From: Ignelater luminosus
Lineage: Eukaryota > Arthropoda > Insecta > Coleoptera > Elateridae
Assembly: GCA_011009095.1 (NCBI GenBank)
Contig: VTPC01089961.1
Location: 461,326 to 525,325, forward strand
Direction of reading: 5' to 3'
Length of the DNA stretch: 64,000 nt
Positions 1-13,000 of this stretch are shown piece after piece. How positions within the stretch are numbered: position 1 is the stretch's first letter; each line of letters starts with the position of its first letter. The position numbers and the translations under genes were made by a program. The notes under the pieces are model-generated. The model had not been told where the DNA came from. It ran no database searches and worked only from the letters and a program-made list of their open reading frames with translations.

Positions 1-2200
1 TTATTTTCTAATCAAGCCTATTTGTTTAGCAAAATAAATTGTCCAAAATGCGTCGTGCATCAATTCAGTTGTACCATGCATTATCGAACCGTGGTCCATA
101 TAAATCTTTTGTTTATTTTAATGAGAGGAATCATTGTGAACGTTGTCTGTGTAGGAACTTTTTTATGGAAATTACTCAGAGAATAAGTCTGTAAAGTCTT
201 TTGCACAATTTTAGAATCACTCTGTATAGTTTCTATATGTTTTGAATACAATACTGTTTTAAAGAGTTAATTGCAACAATATAATTGTGTTTTTTTATTA
301 TAATAAAATTGATTTATATTGGTTAATTTCAGAAGAAATTATTTACTGAATAATAAATATGAAAAAAATTGTATTTTGCAAAAAAGCATTTCCATACAAT
401 AAAATCATTTCTTGTTTTTACAACTCTTCTGTTTATAAAAGTAACAGTAAAAAAAATCAGTTTTGGCATAATATTGATATTTGGTTTTATTAACCTTAAT
501 TAATAAAATAGTATTATACGTACAAGAAAAGAAAAAACGGAAATAGTGCGAATTGAGAAATATATAAATATAAATCCAACTTGTATGTTTTATTTCTGTG
601 GTAACTTAGCAACGGGAGAAACGTACTGTGTTTTTAATTCTATGTGTCTTTTAGACACAAATAGATTTATATTTTTAGATGTTAGGTACTTATACTATGC
701 ATGAAATTGCATTCTGTTTATATATTTTAGAAATAGTGACAAGTGGTGAATCTCACTTTTAAGTTGTTGCGTCTTATATGATTGTTTCATTGTCTTATTT
801 GAACCAATCATCTAATTTACTGCAAATGAATGGCTATTTATATAGGCGAAAATAATGTGTATGTGTGGTGTTATAATTTTCTTTCTGTTATCTTTGTTTG
901 ATAATAATTATCTAATTTAAATTTGATCTTTATTTTGTTGTGATTGTGAACATTTTCTTGCTTTAAATTAATACTGTTTTTATGTAATGCATTTACAAGT
1001 AACCTGTATACCTACTACTTATTACTAAATATAGCTAGATTACAGAATAATTTCAAGTTTTGGTCACCTACATTCTTTTTCTAGTGTAATTATTGTGTTT
1101 ATCACTAGAAAGAAGTATAACTGCACATTTAATACGAAGGCAGCAATTGTTTGATTATATTTCTCAATTTGTCCTTGACAGTGCCACCTTATGATGTAAT
1201 GTTTTTATTGTTACTTCTATATTTAGCATTAAAATTGCTTTTTGCCTTTTATGTTTATATTTTTTATATACATTATTAAAAGTAATTCACATATTTTTGA
1301 AATTACTTGCAAAAATTGCTTTTTAAAATTTTATATAATTATGTACATTGTTTTGTGTTACTTAAAAAAGAAACAGAAATTTGTAAACATAAATAAAACA
1401 AATTTTTTATGTTTTAATATCTGAAGTTTGAATATTGACATTTCCTGTGGTTTGTGGCAAAGTTCATAGTAATTAATCATAGTATATAAATTAACAAAAT
1501 CTTAAATAAAATGAATATGGGAACTGCATTATGTACACATCATTGTCACTGAAGAAACTAAAACAGTTTTGATACAATTACTATATAGGTTACGCATTAG
1601 TCATCTGAAAAATGCTGAAATAGCTTGAGCAAAAACTGTATGCAGATGATTAAAATAAATGGAGTAAAAATATATTCTAAATAAATAGCAACTTTTTAAA
1701 ATTTATTTTTAAAATCTTATTGAAAACATATGTATACATCTATTTTCTATTTTATCTCATATTTTACATAAATGTATAGTTGTTTCTTGATATGTAATTT
1801 TAAATGATTTTCCAAATATTTTCATGTTTTAATGAACATAAAAGACAAAATCGTTTTAGTTAAAGGCTGATTAAACATTTTCTATTAGATCAGATGTCGT
1901 TACATGATTGTGAATTTTCGTAAAAAATATTTATAGTGTATTCTATCTGTCAAGTATATTTAGAATGCCATAATCTACAAAAATACCTAAAAATATTATA
2001 AAGTTGTACAGAATGATTAACTGTTATCTATTTAAATTATTTTCAGCAAAGTGTTTTATAAACAAAAACATCATGCTAAATTTGTATAGGGTGTTCCAAG
2101 GAAAAGCGCAAGATAATGTGGTGACAAGCAAAAGCTAGTTCTATATTCTTTTAAATTACTATAACAAATACATAAGGGCTCTTCTATTCAAAAATGTTGA
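1..2200. other. AT-rich non-coding DNA, no gene recognised
   Basis: Very AT-rich sequence with stops in all frames. I see no conserved coding exon, no RNA gene and no clear terminal-inverted-repeat element. A fragment reading atagggtgttcc near 2087 resembles one end of the TA-flanked MITEs found elsewhere in the window. If the missing first CLASP exons lie to the left of the window, this stretch is part of a CLASP intron. Confidence 0.5.
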
Positions 2201-2280
2201 GAGAAAATAAGAATAAAGATCAAAGTTTAACTTTATTAATACTGAGACAAGTGTCCAGAAGTTTACAACAAACAAATTAA

Positions 2281-3394
2281 GAAAGACCAATAATACACAT
2301 CAACAGGTAATAATTGATACTCAACTACAATCGTTTTTTTTTACCATCTATGACCTCAACTGATTTGCACAATATAATACAAACATTTGACGTAAATAAA
2401 GCTCCTGGATATGACAACATCAGAATGAAAGACATAAAGAATAATCTAAATATACTGTGTGATATTTTACTACGTTTTTTAAATCTAATGATTAGAAATG
2501 GAAAATTCCAGACAAAATGAAAATATCAATAGTTACTCCAGTTTATAAAAATGGTAAAAAAGATGATATTAATAATTACAGACCAATCTCGAATCTTCCA
2601 TCATTAGAAAAAATTTTAGAGAAATATATAAATGACAAATTAAATAGCTACTTGAATAAATTCTCAATTATACCTAATGCACAATTTAGTTTTTGAAAAA
2701 GAAAGAATACATAAACATTATTATTGGATTTTGTTGCAAAATTAATTTAACTTTAAATGACAGAAAGCATGCAGCCATGATATTTCTTGATCTATCAAAA
2801 GCCTTTGATACAATAGACAGGACTATACTCCTTCAAATATTAGAAGCTTCCGGAGTAAGAGGCACAGTTTACAAATTATTCCAAAGTTTTTTAACAGATC
2901 GAGCACAGACTGTCAAAGTTAACAAATGTTACAGTGATTTAAAGCAAAAATATTTCGGTGTTCTGCAAGGATGTATTTTATCACCAATGTTATTTAACTT
3001 ATACGTAAAAGATATACCTCGAACAAATGGTTTATTGTGTAATATTTATCAATACGCCGATGATACTGCAATATTATCAACAGACATTAATGAAATTACA
3101 TGTTTGCAGAAATTGCAGAATGATTTCAATTTAATATCAAAATGGTTTACACAACATTATATTTTTATAAACAATAAAAAAACTCAAGCTCTTCAATTTG
3201 GAAATTCTAACATAAATTACATTCTACGAAGTCATAAGGAGAAATGCTTATTTTCTGGAAATTTAGTTAATTGCATTTCTTGCCACAAAATAGACTTTCT
3301 AAACGAAGTCAAATATCTTGGGATAATAGTGCGAAAAGATATGAAATGGACTAGACACATAGAATATGTATCTAACAAATTAAAAAGCCTGTTA
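2281..3394 (+). pseudogene. Broken non-LTR retrotransposon reverse transcriptase (Jockey/CR1-like)
   Basis: The translation shows the usual RT blocks in order. These are VNKAPGYDNI (about 2390), TPVYKNGKK followed by NNYRPISNLPSLEKILEK (2536-2630), LDLSKAFDTIDR (about 2790), LQGCILSPMLFNLYV (about 2965) and the catalytic YADDTAIL (about 3055). A KYLGI block then falls near 3310. The gene is dead: the frame changes around 2515 and a stop falls at about 2695, just before the larger open stretch. It is cut at 3394 by the MITE that follows, and downstream coding may resume at 4405. There is no endonuclease domain, so the copy is also 5' truncated. Assignment to the Jockey/CR1 group rests on the motif style only. 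Confidence 0.85.
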
Positions 3395-3396
3395 TA

Positions 3397-4404
3397 CAGG
3401 GTGATTCTGAAATAAAGGGTATCCTCTTAAAGGTGGATAGCAGTGTGATAGTACATACATTTGCGATAAAAAACGGTAGGTAAAAATTACATAGTTTCCG
3501 AGAAAAATGCGATTGAAGTTTAATCGCTAAGCCAAGCCAGTCCTGCTCTCATACTTTTACTTAAGCAAAATTCGATAGGAGTTGACTGACTGTCCTTGTC
3601 ATTGGCAGGTAGTTCTTGCTATTTATGTGAGGGGTATAATAGTTTATCTGGTTTCTACAATGCCATAAATAACCAGTAGGAACTTTTACTTTTTAATCTG
3701 CAAACGGAAAGCATTAAAATTTTACTGTTAGTGATTTTTTTCTGTAAACTTCCGAAGAACCAAAAACTTCAACAAGCATTATGCTACATAAATAAAAATT
3801 GGTTGAATTATTAAACTGAATTAAATACAGAGGTGATAGTAGTACCTTCCATATGCATGTTTCATTCAAGTAGTATGTGTAATCCATTGCCATTTAAAAT
3901 GTTTCCTATTCATGTGACTAAATAATAATAAGGGATTAAAATGTTGCTTGTGAGACTGGAGTCTAATTGTTCGTAACATAAATTTTGTTATTATTTTTTT
4001 TACTGTTTTAACGAATTTCAACAACCCTGCATGTTAAACATACTTCAGATTTAAGAAGGGAAAGTTGTAAAATGTCCTGGGGGTAGCTTATGATGGCATT
4101 TATTGTTCATTGTGCTACTACAGCTGCACTATTAGTTCCAAGAAAATAGGCATGTCTGGTAAATTTTCGTTCTTGCACTACAAGGGTTTAAAAAACCGTA
4201 AATCTCCTTAACTTTCACTTTTTAAGGCGACAATGAAAAAAGCACTTTTCTTTTTCTAACCAGAGACGGCTTCAGTTTTTAATATTTAGGAAAATTGTCA
4301 AAATTTTCAACTTTCACGGAGCCACTTCGTTTTTTCATTTTTGTCTTCTTTTAGCCTCACTTATCGCCTATTAAAAGGATACCCTTTATTTCGGAATCAC
4401 CCTG
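3397..4404. mobile_element. TA-flanked MITE with about 33-base terminal inverted repeats
   Basis: The left end reads CAGGGTGATTCTGAAATAAA and goes on as GGGTATCC. The right end is its reverse complement with one difference (CAGGGTGATTCCGAAATAAA). Each end abuts a TA (3395-3396 and 4405-4406), the target duplication of the Tc1/mariner superfamily. The 1008-base interior has no transposase, so the element is non-autonomous. It interrupts the RT pseudogene. A fragment of the same family, in inverse orientation, lies at 26107-26224. Confidence 0.85.
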
Positions 4405-4560
4405 TATATGTATTTCTCAACGAATACATAATTATTTATTACTACATTCAAAATCTCAAGTTCTTATTCTATTTATAGTCTTTTCGTTACATATTATACT
4501 AGTAGTTTATATATTGTTAATATAAAACCTGTAAGAAGTCCGTATGGACTCGCAGGCAAT
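4405..4560 (+). pseudogene. Probable 3' remainder of the interrupted RT gene
   Basis: Removing the MITE joins codons ending near 3394 to sequence starting at 4405. The joined reading continues for only a few codons before stops appear, so the 3' part is heavily decayed. The call rests on position (the TA target) more than on recognisable motifs. Confidence 0.35.
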
Positions 4561-4586
4561 TAATATAATGTAATTATAATAATATA

Positions 4587-5310
4587 CAAGGTGTCTTCAG
4601 GTTGACTTAACAATAGGTGTGAAAGACAAAAAATTTTCTAGTTGAAATTTAAGCTTGTCGGGATCAGCCCTGCTTGATTAGAAACTAACTTGCGCAATAT
4701 TCTTATTTTTGAAAAATCAAGCAGGCTTTGATAGGTATCAAAAACTTATTTTCGGAGCAGGTATAGTACTTTTTCCGTGAGACATATCCAAAGATTTTAT
4801 AAGCAAAAGTTTAGAATGCAAATTTATGCCCACATACCAAATTTGAAAACAATCGGCACAATTCGATTTTTCCTTTGATTTTTAAATTTTGCAAAGCAGT
4901 GAATTTAAAAAAATAAATTTTATTGGTACTATTAATTACAGATTGCAGGAAAGTTGACTCTACGTAACTGCTACCTGACTTAACACATTTTTCAAGACGA
5001 ACTTTAAAGTAGTGGCAGTTACATAGAGAAAATTGTACCAATTGTTTTCAAATTTGGTATTTCGGCATAAATTTGGATTCTGAACAACTGTTGCTTATAA
5101 GATTTTTTGATATGTCTCACGGAAACTGTACTTTTCCTACACCGAAAATAAGTTTTTGTTACCTATTAAAACCTACTTGATTTTTTAAAAATAAAAATAT
5201 AGCGCACGTTAGTTTCTAAACAAGCAGGGCTGATCCCTACAGGCTCACATTTCAACTCAAAAATTTTCTGTCTTTCACATCTATTGTTAAGTCCATCTGG
5301 GGACACCCTG
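4587..5310. repeat. Foldback (long-hairpin) MITE with about 275-base arms
   Basis: 4587-4862 is the reverse complement of about 5037-5310 at a high level. Matching blocks include tcagccctgcttg, aaacttattttcgg, gtgagacatatc and ataccaaatttgaaaaca in both arms. Ends are CAAGGTGTCTTCAGG and CAGGGTGTCCCCAGA, flanked by TA at 4585-4586 and 5311-5312. The spacer of about 170 bases has no gene. The transcript would fold into one long hairpin. Confidence 0.85.
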
Positions 5311-5312
5311 TA

Positions 5313-7071
5313 TAAATAAATAATAATAACAATAATAATAAAAAATTGAACGGTTTCTCAGAAAAAGCTCATTAGTCCAAAAATTAAGTATCAAGAAAAT
5401 GGTTAAATTTCTATTACTTAGTAAATTTGATTTTCGAGTACAGATTTCTATCATAAAAATGAGGTTTATATGAAAATTCTTTCTGGTAGTACAACGTGTT
5501 CAAAAATGATTGAATGTTATATGATTACAAATTGTACGAAGCATACCAAAACTAATTTCTGTTTTCAAAACTAACTTTTATTTGATTTTGAAAATTACTA
5601 TCCATATGCAAATTTATCAACTGATGTAATCTAAACTTTACTTTTGCACACTGTTATTTTAAATGTGGGATTGTAATTGAAGCTGTTTTTGTTTTTCTAC
5701 TTCTGAATTCAATTTTATATTTAAAAAACAATTTTTGAATAACTAAAACAATTAAAATTTCAGGTAATACCGGGTTGCATAACCAATGTTATTCTAGTTC
5801 ACAATCATTAGTTCTTATAACACTAATCCACGAGCAGTCAAGAAACAGTATAATTTAAAATTCAGCATAATGTGCATTTTGATAAAAATGAACTTGTGAG
5901 GTTTTTCCGAAAAGCTCTTGAGTTGAATAATGTTGAAACAGTTGATATGTCATGCTTTTAATGAGACTGTTCAGTTGAAAAAAATTTTAGAAAGTGGGGA
6001 TTATTTTGTATAACTTAACTCGATAATATTTCATAACATTTCTACAAACAATGACACTATCCTCCATTCACAGATCATCGGAACACTTTGTATAATGCAT
6101 ACTAAAAGTAATTCTAGTCTTTAATCCACATTAAAAACTGGAAGTTATTTTACTAATAGATTCTACAATCAAAAAATAAAAAATTCGTTTCATAAACGTT
6201 TTAAGATTTAGTGTGTTCAAGTTTCACTAAGAATAGTTTTCTTCCAATATCTTCAGATACAGGATTGTGATGGAGGATTTTAGAAAAAAGTTATTTAGGG
6301 TTAAGTAGGGAAGAGGAGTGAGGTTGATACAGAACAAATTTTTATATTTGGAAAAATTATTGAAATAAATAATCAAAAGTCATTCTTTTATTTTATTTGT
6401 GTTTCTAATGTGCGTTATGCAGAAGTGATGTTTTTATAAAGAAAAGACTGCAATTGTTATTTACTTAATCAGTTATGAAAAGCAAGACCTACATTTGCAA
6501 AACGAACAATAGTGATTCTAAAAACATTTGATTACTACTAAACATACCGCGTTTAGCGGTAAAACAGAACACGCTTTACCACTAGGAGATCGCAACAAAA
6601 CAATTACCAAACAAGAAATGACACCGTTTTCAGGTAAGATAATATTCATTACATCGGCAAGTAATCGGAACGCAGTTGGTTTTTGCGCAACCACCCATGA
6701 GATTTTAACACAATTCTACGTGAGTCAAGCAGTGGGACTTTTCATGACGTATTATGTACAAAATTATATCTAACTTTGTATTATTGCCGTTTTCTTTTTA
6801 AGTAATTTCAACATCATATTATAGACTGCTGTCCATTCAATGATTAATGATATCACAGTTGCTAGACACTACGCATAAAAAGTAGTACCGTACCAAAATT
6901 AAATAAAAATAAATTTTTGCGCAGAAAAAGACCAAGTCCATAACATTTCAAACCGCATAGGATTTAGGTTTTGAATTACGGATTACTGAAAAGTTAGATT
7001 ACAACCTGAATTTATTTACAAAACAATGCGCCTACAATTTATACGTATGTAAAGATAATAATGGAATTATT
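5313..7071. other. AT-rich non-coding stretch
   Basis: There is a short ATA/ATT-type microsatellite near 5315-5345, then AT-rich DNA with no recognisable exon. An 81-codon open stretch at 6528-6773 has no recognisable motif and is flanked by stop-rich DNA; I treat it as chance. Confidence 0.5.
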
Positions 7072-7624
7072 TAGGGGAAGGTCGGGTAGCCTCGGACGGC
7101 GTGGGTAACCGCGGACATTTAAATTTCTAAGAAACCAATCACGTTGCATAGGTAAAATTTTATTTTAAATGTGCGCCCTCTAGATTAAAAACAAATCCAG
7201 TGAAAAAACAAAAAGGTAAAGGTCAACGTTTTTCTGAAGAAGATCGAGAGACCAAATGCATCATATGTGGAGAAACTTTTGAAGAAGACTGGATTTAGTG
7301 CTATGAATGCAAAGACTGGGTCCATGAAGATTTATATAGATTTTTCAGATATTCATTATTATTGTGATGTTTGTAAGGCCAAGAGGTCACTATTGATTAT
7401 TATGTCTGGGGCTACCCGCCATCTTTTGTGTTGCCAAAAAATTAAGGCCAAAGTATTTTTAATAAATTTTGTTAAAAAAATTTGTTATGATGACTAATAT
7501 TTAATTAATACATTTGAAAAAGTTTCTAGTTTGATTTTGAGATTAAAATAAAGACGACAAATTTGTTTATTGTATTTTTATTTGCAATTCGTTTAAGTAT
7601 CTGGGGCTACTCGACCTTCCCCTA
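7072..7624 (+). mobile_element. Deleted pogo/Tigger-like element carrying a PHD-like finger remnant
   Basis: The termini are inverted repeats: taggggaaggtcgggtagcc on the left, and the same sequence with one change on the right. Flanking TA fits a Tc1/mariner/pogo target site. Inside (about 7250-7385), with one stop and one frame change, the + strand encodes a C-x2-C, then W-I-x-C-x2-C-x2-W-x-H, then CDVC pattern. This is the layout of the PHD-like zinc finger found at the C-terminus of some insect pogo-like transposases. The DDE core is missing, so this is an internally deleted, non-autonomous copy. Family assignment is inference. Confidence 0.65.
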
Positions 7625-8434
7625 CATACATTTATTATATTATCGATTAATTATTATCTAGAGTCTTTTTTAATTTATTCGATTGACACTATTAACATAA
7701 ACAAACATAACCTATCAAGTTATCAGAGCATATTCAAAATGGTTCATTTTCATGTTTAACGAAATTTATGACTTCACAAATAAGCCAGCTTTGAACCATT
7801 AAATGGACACTCTGCATTGCGAAAAAACAACTCATTCAAACTATGAAAGTTTCTTTTGTACATTTCTCATTCTTTCTGAATTCAGCAGTAGTAATAATGA
7901 TCATGCAGTGTTTTATTTCAATAAAGCATGTTGTTTTTAAGATGTTAGAAAAATAAAGGATTTTTAGTTATACTTGAACACCCTGTATCTGGAAAGCAGT
8001 GGGTTTTTGAACATATGTTTATACCATCAAATGTTGATAATGCAAATTCTTTGATTACTCAAACTTATCACAAATGACTGATGTATGGTACTACATTCAT
8101 GCAAAATACCTTGATCAGTTGAAGTTTTCATTACTCAAATTTTTTTTTCCTTCAAGTTTGAGTTATATAAATTGATCGTATAAGCTTTTTCTCTTTAATT
8201 TCTGACTGCAGAATTTTAATGTTATATACCCTAGTGAATTGCATGCAGGAAGAATGTATGTATCAATAACTCGAATATTACTGAGTTATAGGATTCAATT
8301 TATTGCTTCACATATACTGGTAATATTGATGTAATATTTTTTATGATAGAAATAAAAAACATTTTTTGTATTATAGTATCTATTTAATTGTAATAAGGGA
8401 GTACTGTAAGATAAAACAATACATTTTATTGCAG
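7625..8434. other. AT-rich non-coding DNA before the first visible CLASP exon
   Basis: No exon is seen. A solitary MITE-type terminus (caccctgtat) lies near 7980. The sequence ends in the splice acceptor ttttattgcag at 8424-8434. Confidence 0.5.
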
Positions 8435-10090
8435 GTGTCTAGCAATGGCATTGAAGTAATGACCTCGTTGATAGATCGATTAGGGCATGACTTTAGGCCA
8501 TATCTTCAGACAGTATTACCAGCAGTAGTGGATCGGTTGGGGGATGCCAAAGACACAGTTCGAGAAAAGGCGCAGTTGCTTATTCTGAAATTGTTGGAGC
8601 GAAACGTGCTCACACCTCAAACACTCCTAGAAAAACTTACGCCTGGCTTCACACATAAAAATGCCAAGATTAGAGAAGAAGTGCTACGTTGTCTTGTGAA
8701 TACACTAAATGAGTAAGTATTAAAGAAAAATATGAAATGTTTTATGAAAACTTAATAGTAATCGGTATGCATGGAAAAACATGAAATTATGAAATATACA
8801 TAAAAATATTTTTAATGATTGTGTAAATAGCATTGATGCCATAGATGATGCATAAGAAATTTTGTGATACAATTGATATTTACGAACAAAATCTTGTTTA
8901 TATTTCATATTAGTTTGTCAACAGTTGCACTTAATCGTTATACTAATTAATAATTAAAAATGATTGAACAAAATTTTAAAATGTAATGGTTTAAGACAAA
9001 ATTAACTTTTTAATAGCTCTTACGTAACAATTGACAACCTATAATTAGTCAATTCAGCTTTGATTGAATTGCTTTGTTAAATTATAAAATGATTACTTCG
9101 TATTTCTAATATCAAATGAAATTTATTATAGCATATAATGCATACAAGTATAATATACATTTAAGAATTGTTTCTTTTTACATATAGGCATGGAGCACAA
9201 TCAGTAACTCTTAGCAAATTTATATCTCACATAGTTAAATTATTGTCAGATCCAACGGCAACGGTTCGAGATACAGCGTTTTCTACATTAGTTGATTTAT
9301 ATAAACACGTAGGTGAAAAACTTAGGATAGATTTGCAAAGACGTAATTTGGTACCTAGTGCTCGCCTTCCTGCATTATTAGTTAGGTTTGATGAAGTTAA
9401 AGCTGCTGGAGAATTGCTTCCTACAGCTTCTACAGGAATTGATTGTAAGTTTAATGATGTAATTACTGTTTGTTTTTTTAATTAATGACAATTGTTTTAT
9501 ATATGCAGTAGGTTCTGACGAATTAGATAGAATAGCGATGCCTAAACCAGCTGTTCCAGTTAAAAAAATTGGGTTGTTGGGAACTGCTAGTAAACGCACT
9601 GTTTCCGCACCCAGTAAAACATCAAGCATTTCTAGTGGATCAAATTCTGGTAAATAATTATCTACTTTTCCTTTAAGTGTACATACTTAGAATTTTTCTA
9701 AATTAAATTGTGATAGATATGGCATGTGTTTTGCATGATTTTGAAGTGACATTGTTAAAATGATTTAATTTAGAAACAACTATAAATTTATAATATTAAT
9801 TATATTTTTTAATCTAATGTTTTTCTGAAAATGAAAAGTTTTGTACATATTGAAATTATTAAGCATATTTTGTAACCTATTGTTTCTATTTTTATTTGGC
9901 CTGCTGTTAATAATGCAAAAACTTGCAGTGTTAATTTGTTATAAGAACAGGAGTGACTTTGTTTTCTAATTTGTTTTATAATTTACTGTGAAATGGCATC
10001 TTTGCTTGGCTCTTTAATTGACTAATAAATGCTTGATACGTGCAGCGCCTGTAAGCAGAGCTGGATCTGTTCGAAAAGCATCTGGTGCAT
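8435..10090 (+). CDS. CLASP: CLASP exons for TOG1 and the following linker
   Basis: Exons 8435-8712 and 9188-9444 encode most of TOG1 as HEAT repeats. Recognisable family blocks are LPAVVDRLGDAKDTVREKAQ, FTHKNAKIREE and LLSDPTATVRD, followed by LVDLYKHVGEKLR. The first HEAT helices are absent because the upstream exon is missing. Exon 9509-9649 and the 45-base exon 10046-10090 encode a Ser/Ala/Gly-rich linker. The 45-base exon is frame-neutral: skipping it joins phase 1 to phase 1, so it may be a cassette exon. Confidence 0.9.
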
Positions 10091-13000
10091 GTAAGTGTTT
10101 TGTGTTTTGTACAGAGTGTACAAAATTAATTGCTGTAGTACTATTAGAAGTTTTTTTTTTTTGCACTTAACTGTTATTTACACTAGCTTTTTGTATTTAA
10201 AAAAAGAATTTATTTACTTGAAACTGTTTAGATAATTTATAATTTAGTTGTTTGTTACGTTCCTATCACATGAAAACATTCCTTTGCACTGAAAACCAGA
10301 ATTGTAATTATTATTGAAATAAAATCTTCTATGTAGAAATCACTCATGTGTTGCCATATTTTGAGATGCTTTTGCAGTAAGGATGGGCACATCAAGCATC
10401 GATATTTAGAAGTGATAGAAAACCAAAGACTAAACATATGTGGTTTCAGGAGGATTACCACATGTACTTAAAAATTATCAATATGGTTTAGTCTACTTTG
10501 CAGCTACATTCTCGGTGGCTGGAGTAAAGCCTTCCTTTTGTGCTTGGTTATGTGCAATATACACATAACACACACTTTGAACCAGTCCCATTACATATGC
10601 TATGGCCAAAATGTAAATTTTAATGTGAATTTCATATATGTATGTACTTTGTAAAATTATACAGAGTGCCCTATGTAAAACTAGAAAGTCAATGCCATCC
10701 TTCATGAAACTGGAAGTGCTAATAAATCCAAGTGCACCATATTGAATAAATACATTTCGTAATTTTGAATTCTGACGTGACATTATTATATTGTTCATAA
10801 TTAGGAATAAAGAATATATTTTAGATACTTATTTTGTACTGTTTCAATTTTGCTTCGATAGGTAATTTGCCCTGGATTCCAATCAGTTGAAGCAAATTTC
10901 AGTTTTGATCTTATTAATGAATTATACAGACTTTGTTTGGCTATGGTATTTTTAAAGTCTTGATAGATCTCATTAACAAGACAAGATTTTTTGAAGACAT
11001 GTTGACTCTATAATTGATGTGACAATCCCATCTTAAGTCAGTACTAAAGTATACCTTAAATCCCAAACAGTATGTATGTGCTTCAAGTTATTATTATTTA
11101 TGGTGCATTGGGAATGATTTAATATTCTTCTTCTGTGAATGTCATAGTCTTACATTTGCCGATGTTGAGATTCAACTTGTTTTTATCGCTCCAGTCTAAT
11201 AATGAATTGAGATCATCTTGTAAAGTAAAACAATCTTCCTCATAATCGATCTCTTTATAGATCTTTACATCATTGCCAACCATAAGACATTTATAACCAT
11301 GAATAGAAGTGGGAAGATCATTGATAAATAACAAGAAAAGCAAAGTTCTCAAGTTACTACCTTTTCAATTCCTATTATGCCTTTAGATGTAAAAGACATA
11401 ATAGTTGATAAAAAAAAACTACACATCAAATATTGTTGTAGCTATTGGGAGTACAAATTAGTTCGGTCCGTTTTTTTGCTGTCAAAAATGCATTTATTTT
11501 AAAACAAAATAAAAGGACAAATTATTCAAAGTATTGTCCATCGCTGATTACGACTTTTTTCCACCTCTCAGGCAATCTTCGAATTCCCTCTCGAAAAAAT
11601 GTCTCGTTTTCTGAGGCGATCCAAGTTTTGAGCCAATTTTCGATATCTGCGGAAGAAGTGAACCAGTGACCTGCCAAATCGTACTGCATCCGTCGAAACA
11701 AGCAGTAATCAGAAGGAGCAATGTCTGCAGAATACGGCGGGTGCAGCAAAATATCCCACTTCAGCGTTTCCAAATATGTTTTTATGACTTTTGCGACATG
11801 AGGCTGAGCGTTGTCATGCAGAAGAATAACTTTGTCATGTCTTTGCTCGTATTCCGACCGTTTTTTCTCGTAATGCACGGCTCAAACGAATCATTTGTAG
11901 CCTATACCGATCGTCTGTAATGGATTCACCAGGTTGTAGCAGCTCATAATACACAACACCCTTTTGGTCCCACCAGATACACAACATGACTTTCGAACCA
12001 TGAATATTCGATTTTGGTGTTGATGTTGAGGTCGATGGCAACGATTGACGGGGCATAGTGTAGTATTTTTTCTTCTTGGGGTTATTGTAGAATATCCATT
12101 TCCCATCTCCAGTTACTATCCACTGTGAAAAACCCTTTCTTTTTTGCCTTTCAATCAGCTGCTCGCAAGAAAAAAATCGCCTTTCAACGTCTCTCGATTT
12201 CAGTTCATAAAGAACTCAATTGCTTTGCTTTTGAATCATTCCTATTGATTTTACTGGTACGAAAACTGTTGAGTAACTCCTAAAGTATCTGCAAGCTCCT
12301 CTTGCGTTTGAATTGGATCTTCATCGAGTAATGCCTTCAATTCATTGTCTTCGAATTTCTTTGGCTGTCCAGAGCAAGGCTTGTCTTCAACGCTGGAATC
12401 ACCATTCTTGAAACGTCGAAACCATTCCCTACATGATTTATCAGTTGCAGCAGTGTCACCATAAACTTCCACAAGTATTCGATGCACTTCAGCTGCTTAG
12501 TTAACACAAAATTCGACATATTCAACATAGTAAAAAACAAGTTTTTTTTATGAAACTCAAAGCGATATAAACTTAATTTAATTGACAGATGTCTAACTTC
12601 TCTAAAACAACCGAAATCAGCTGTCACTATGAAATATTCATCATAGCCAGTGCTATCTTTTGAAAAACAAACCGAACTAATTTGTACTCCCAATATTAGT
12701 TCTAATCTTTTATAAGAAACCTAAACCTGAACTAACTTAAATTTAACCGTGTTGTTACCTCCAAAACTAATTTATGTGATGACGATTAGCACAAAATCTT
12801 GTTGTACTTGATTTTCATTTGTAAATGTTGTCTACATGTTTCTAAAATAGCTACAGATAGTATTAGCTTCACGAATTTTGTTGATATACCTTGCAAGTTG
12901 GTGTTGTTGATATTCCCATAATGTCTATTGAAAAAATGGCATGCTTGTCAAGCTTTTCATTTTTAAAGTTTGATGAAATGTCATTTTGAGATGGCATAAA

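Noticed and set aside
1242..1424. 60-codon open stretch, hydrophobic and Lys-rich
   Set aside because: AT-rich composition gives such Phe/Ile/Lys runs by chance; no splice or start context and no motif.
6528..6773. 81-codon open stretch on +
   Set aside because: No recognisable domain, no flanking exons, and surrounded by transposon-rich intergenic DNA.
1..8434. Search for the missing N-terminal CLASP exon
   Set aside because: No stretch encodes the expected start of TOG1 (about 50 residues ending just before VSSNGIEVM) with a matching donor; I conclude it lies outside the window or is too diverged for me to see.
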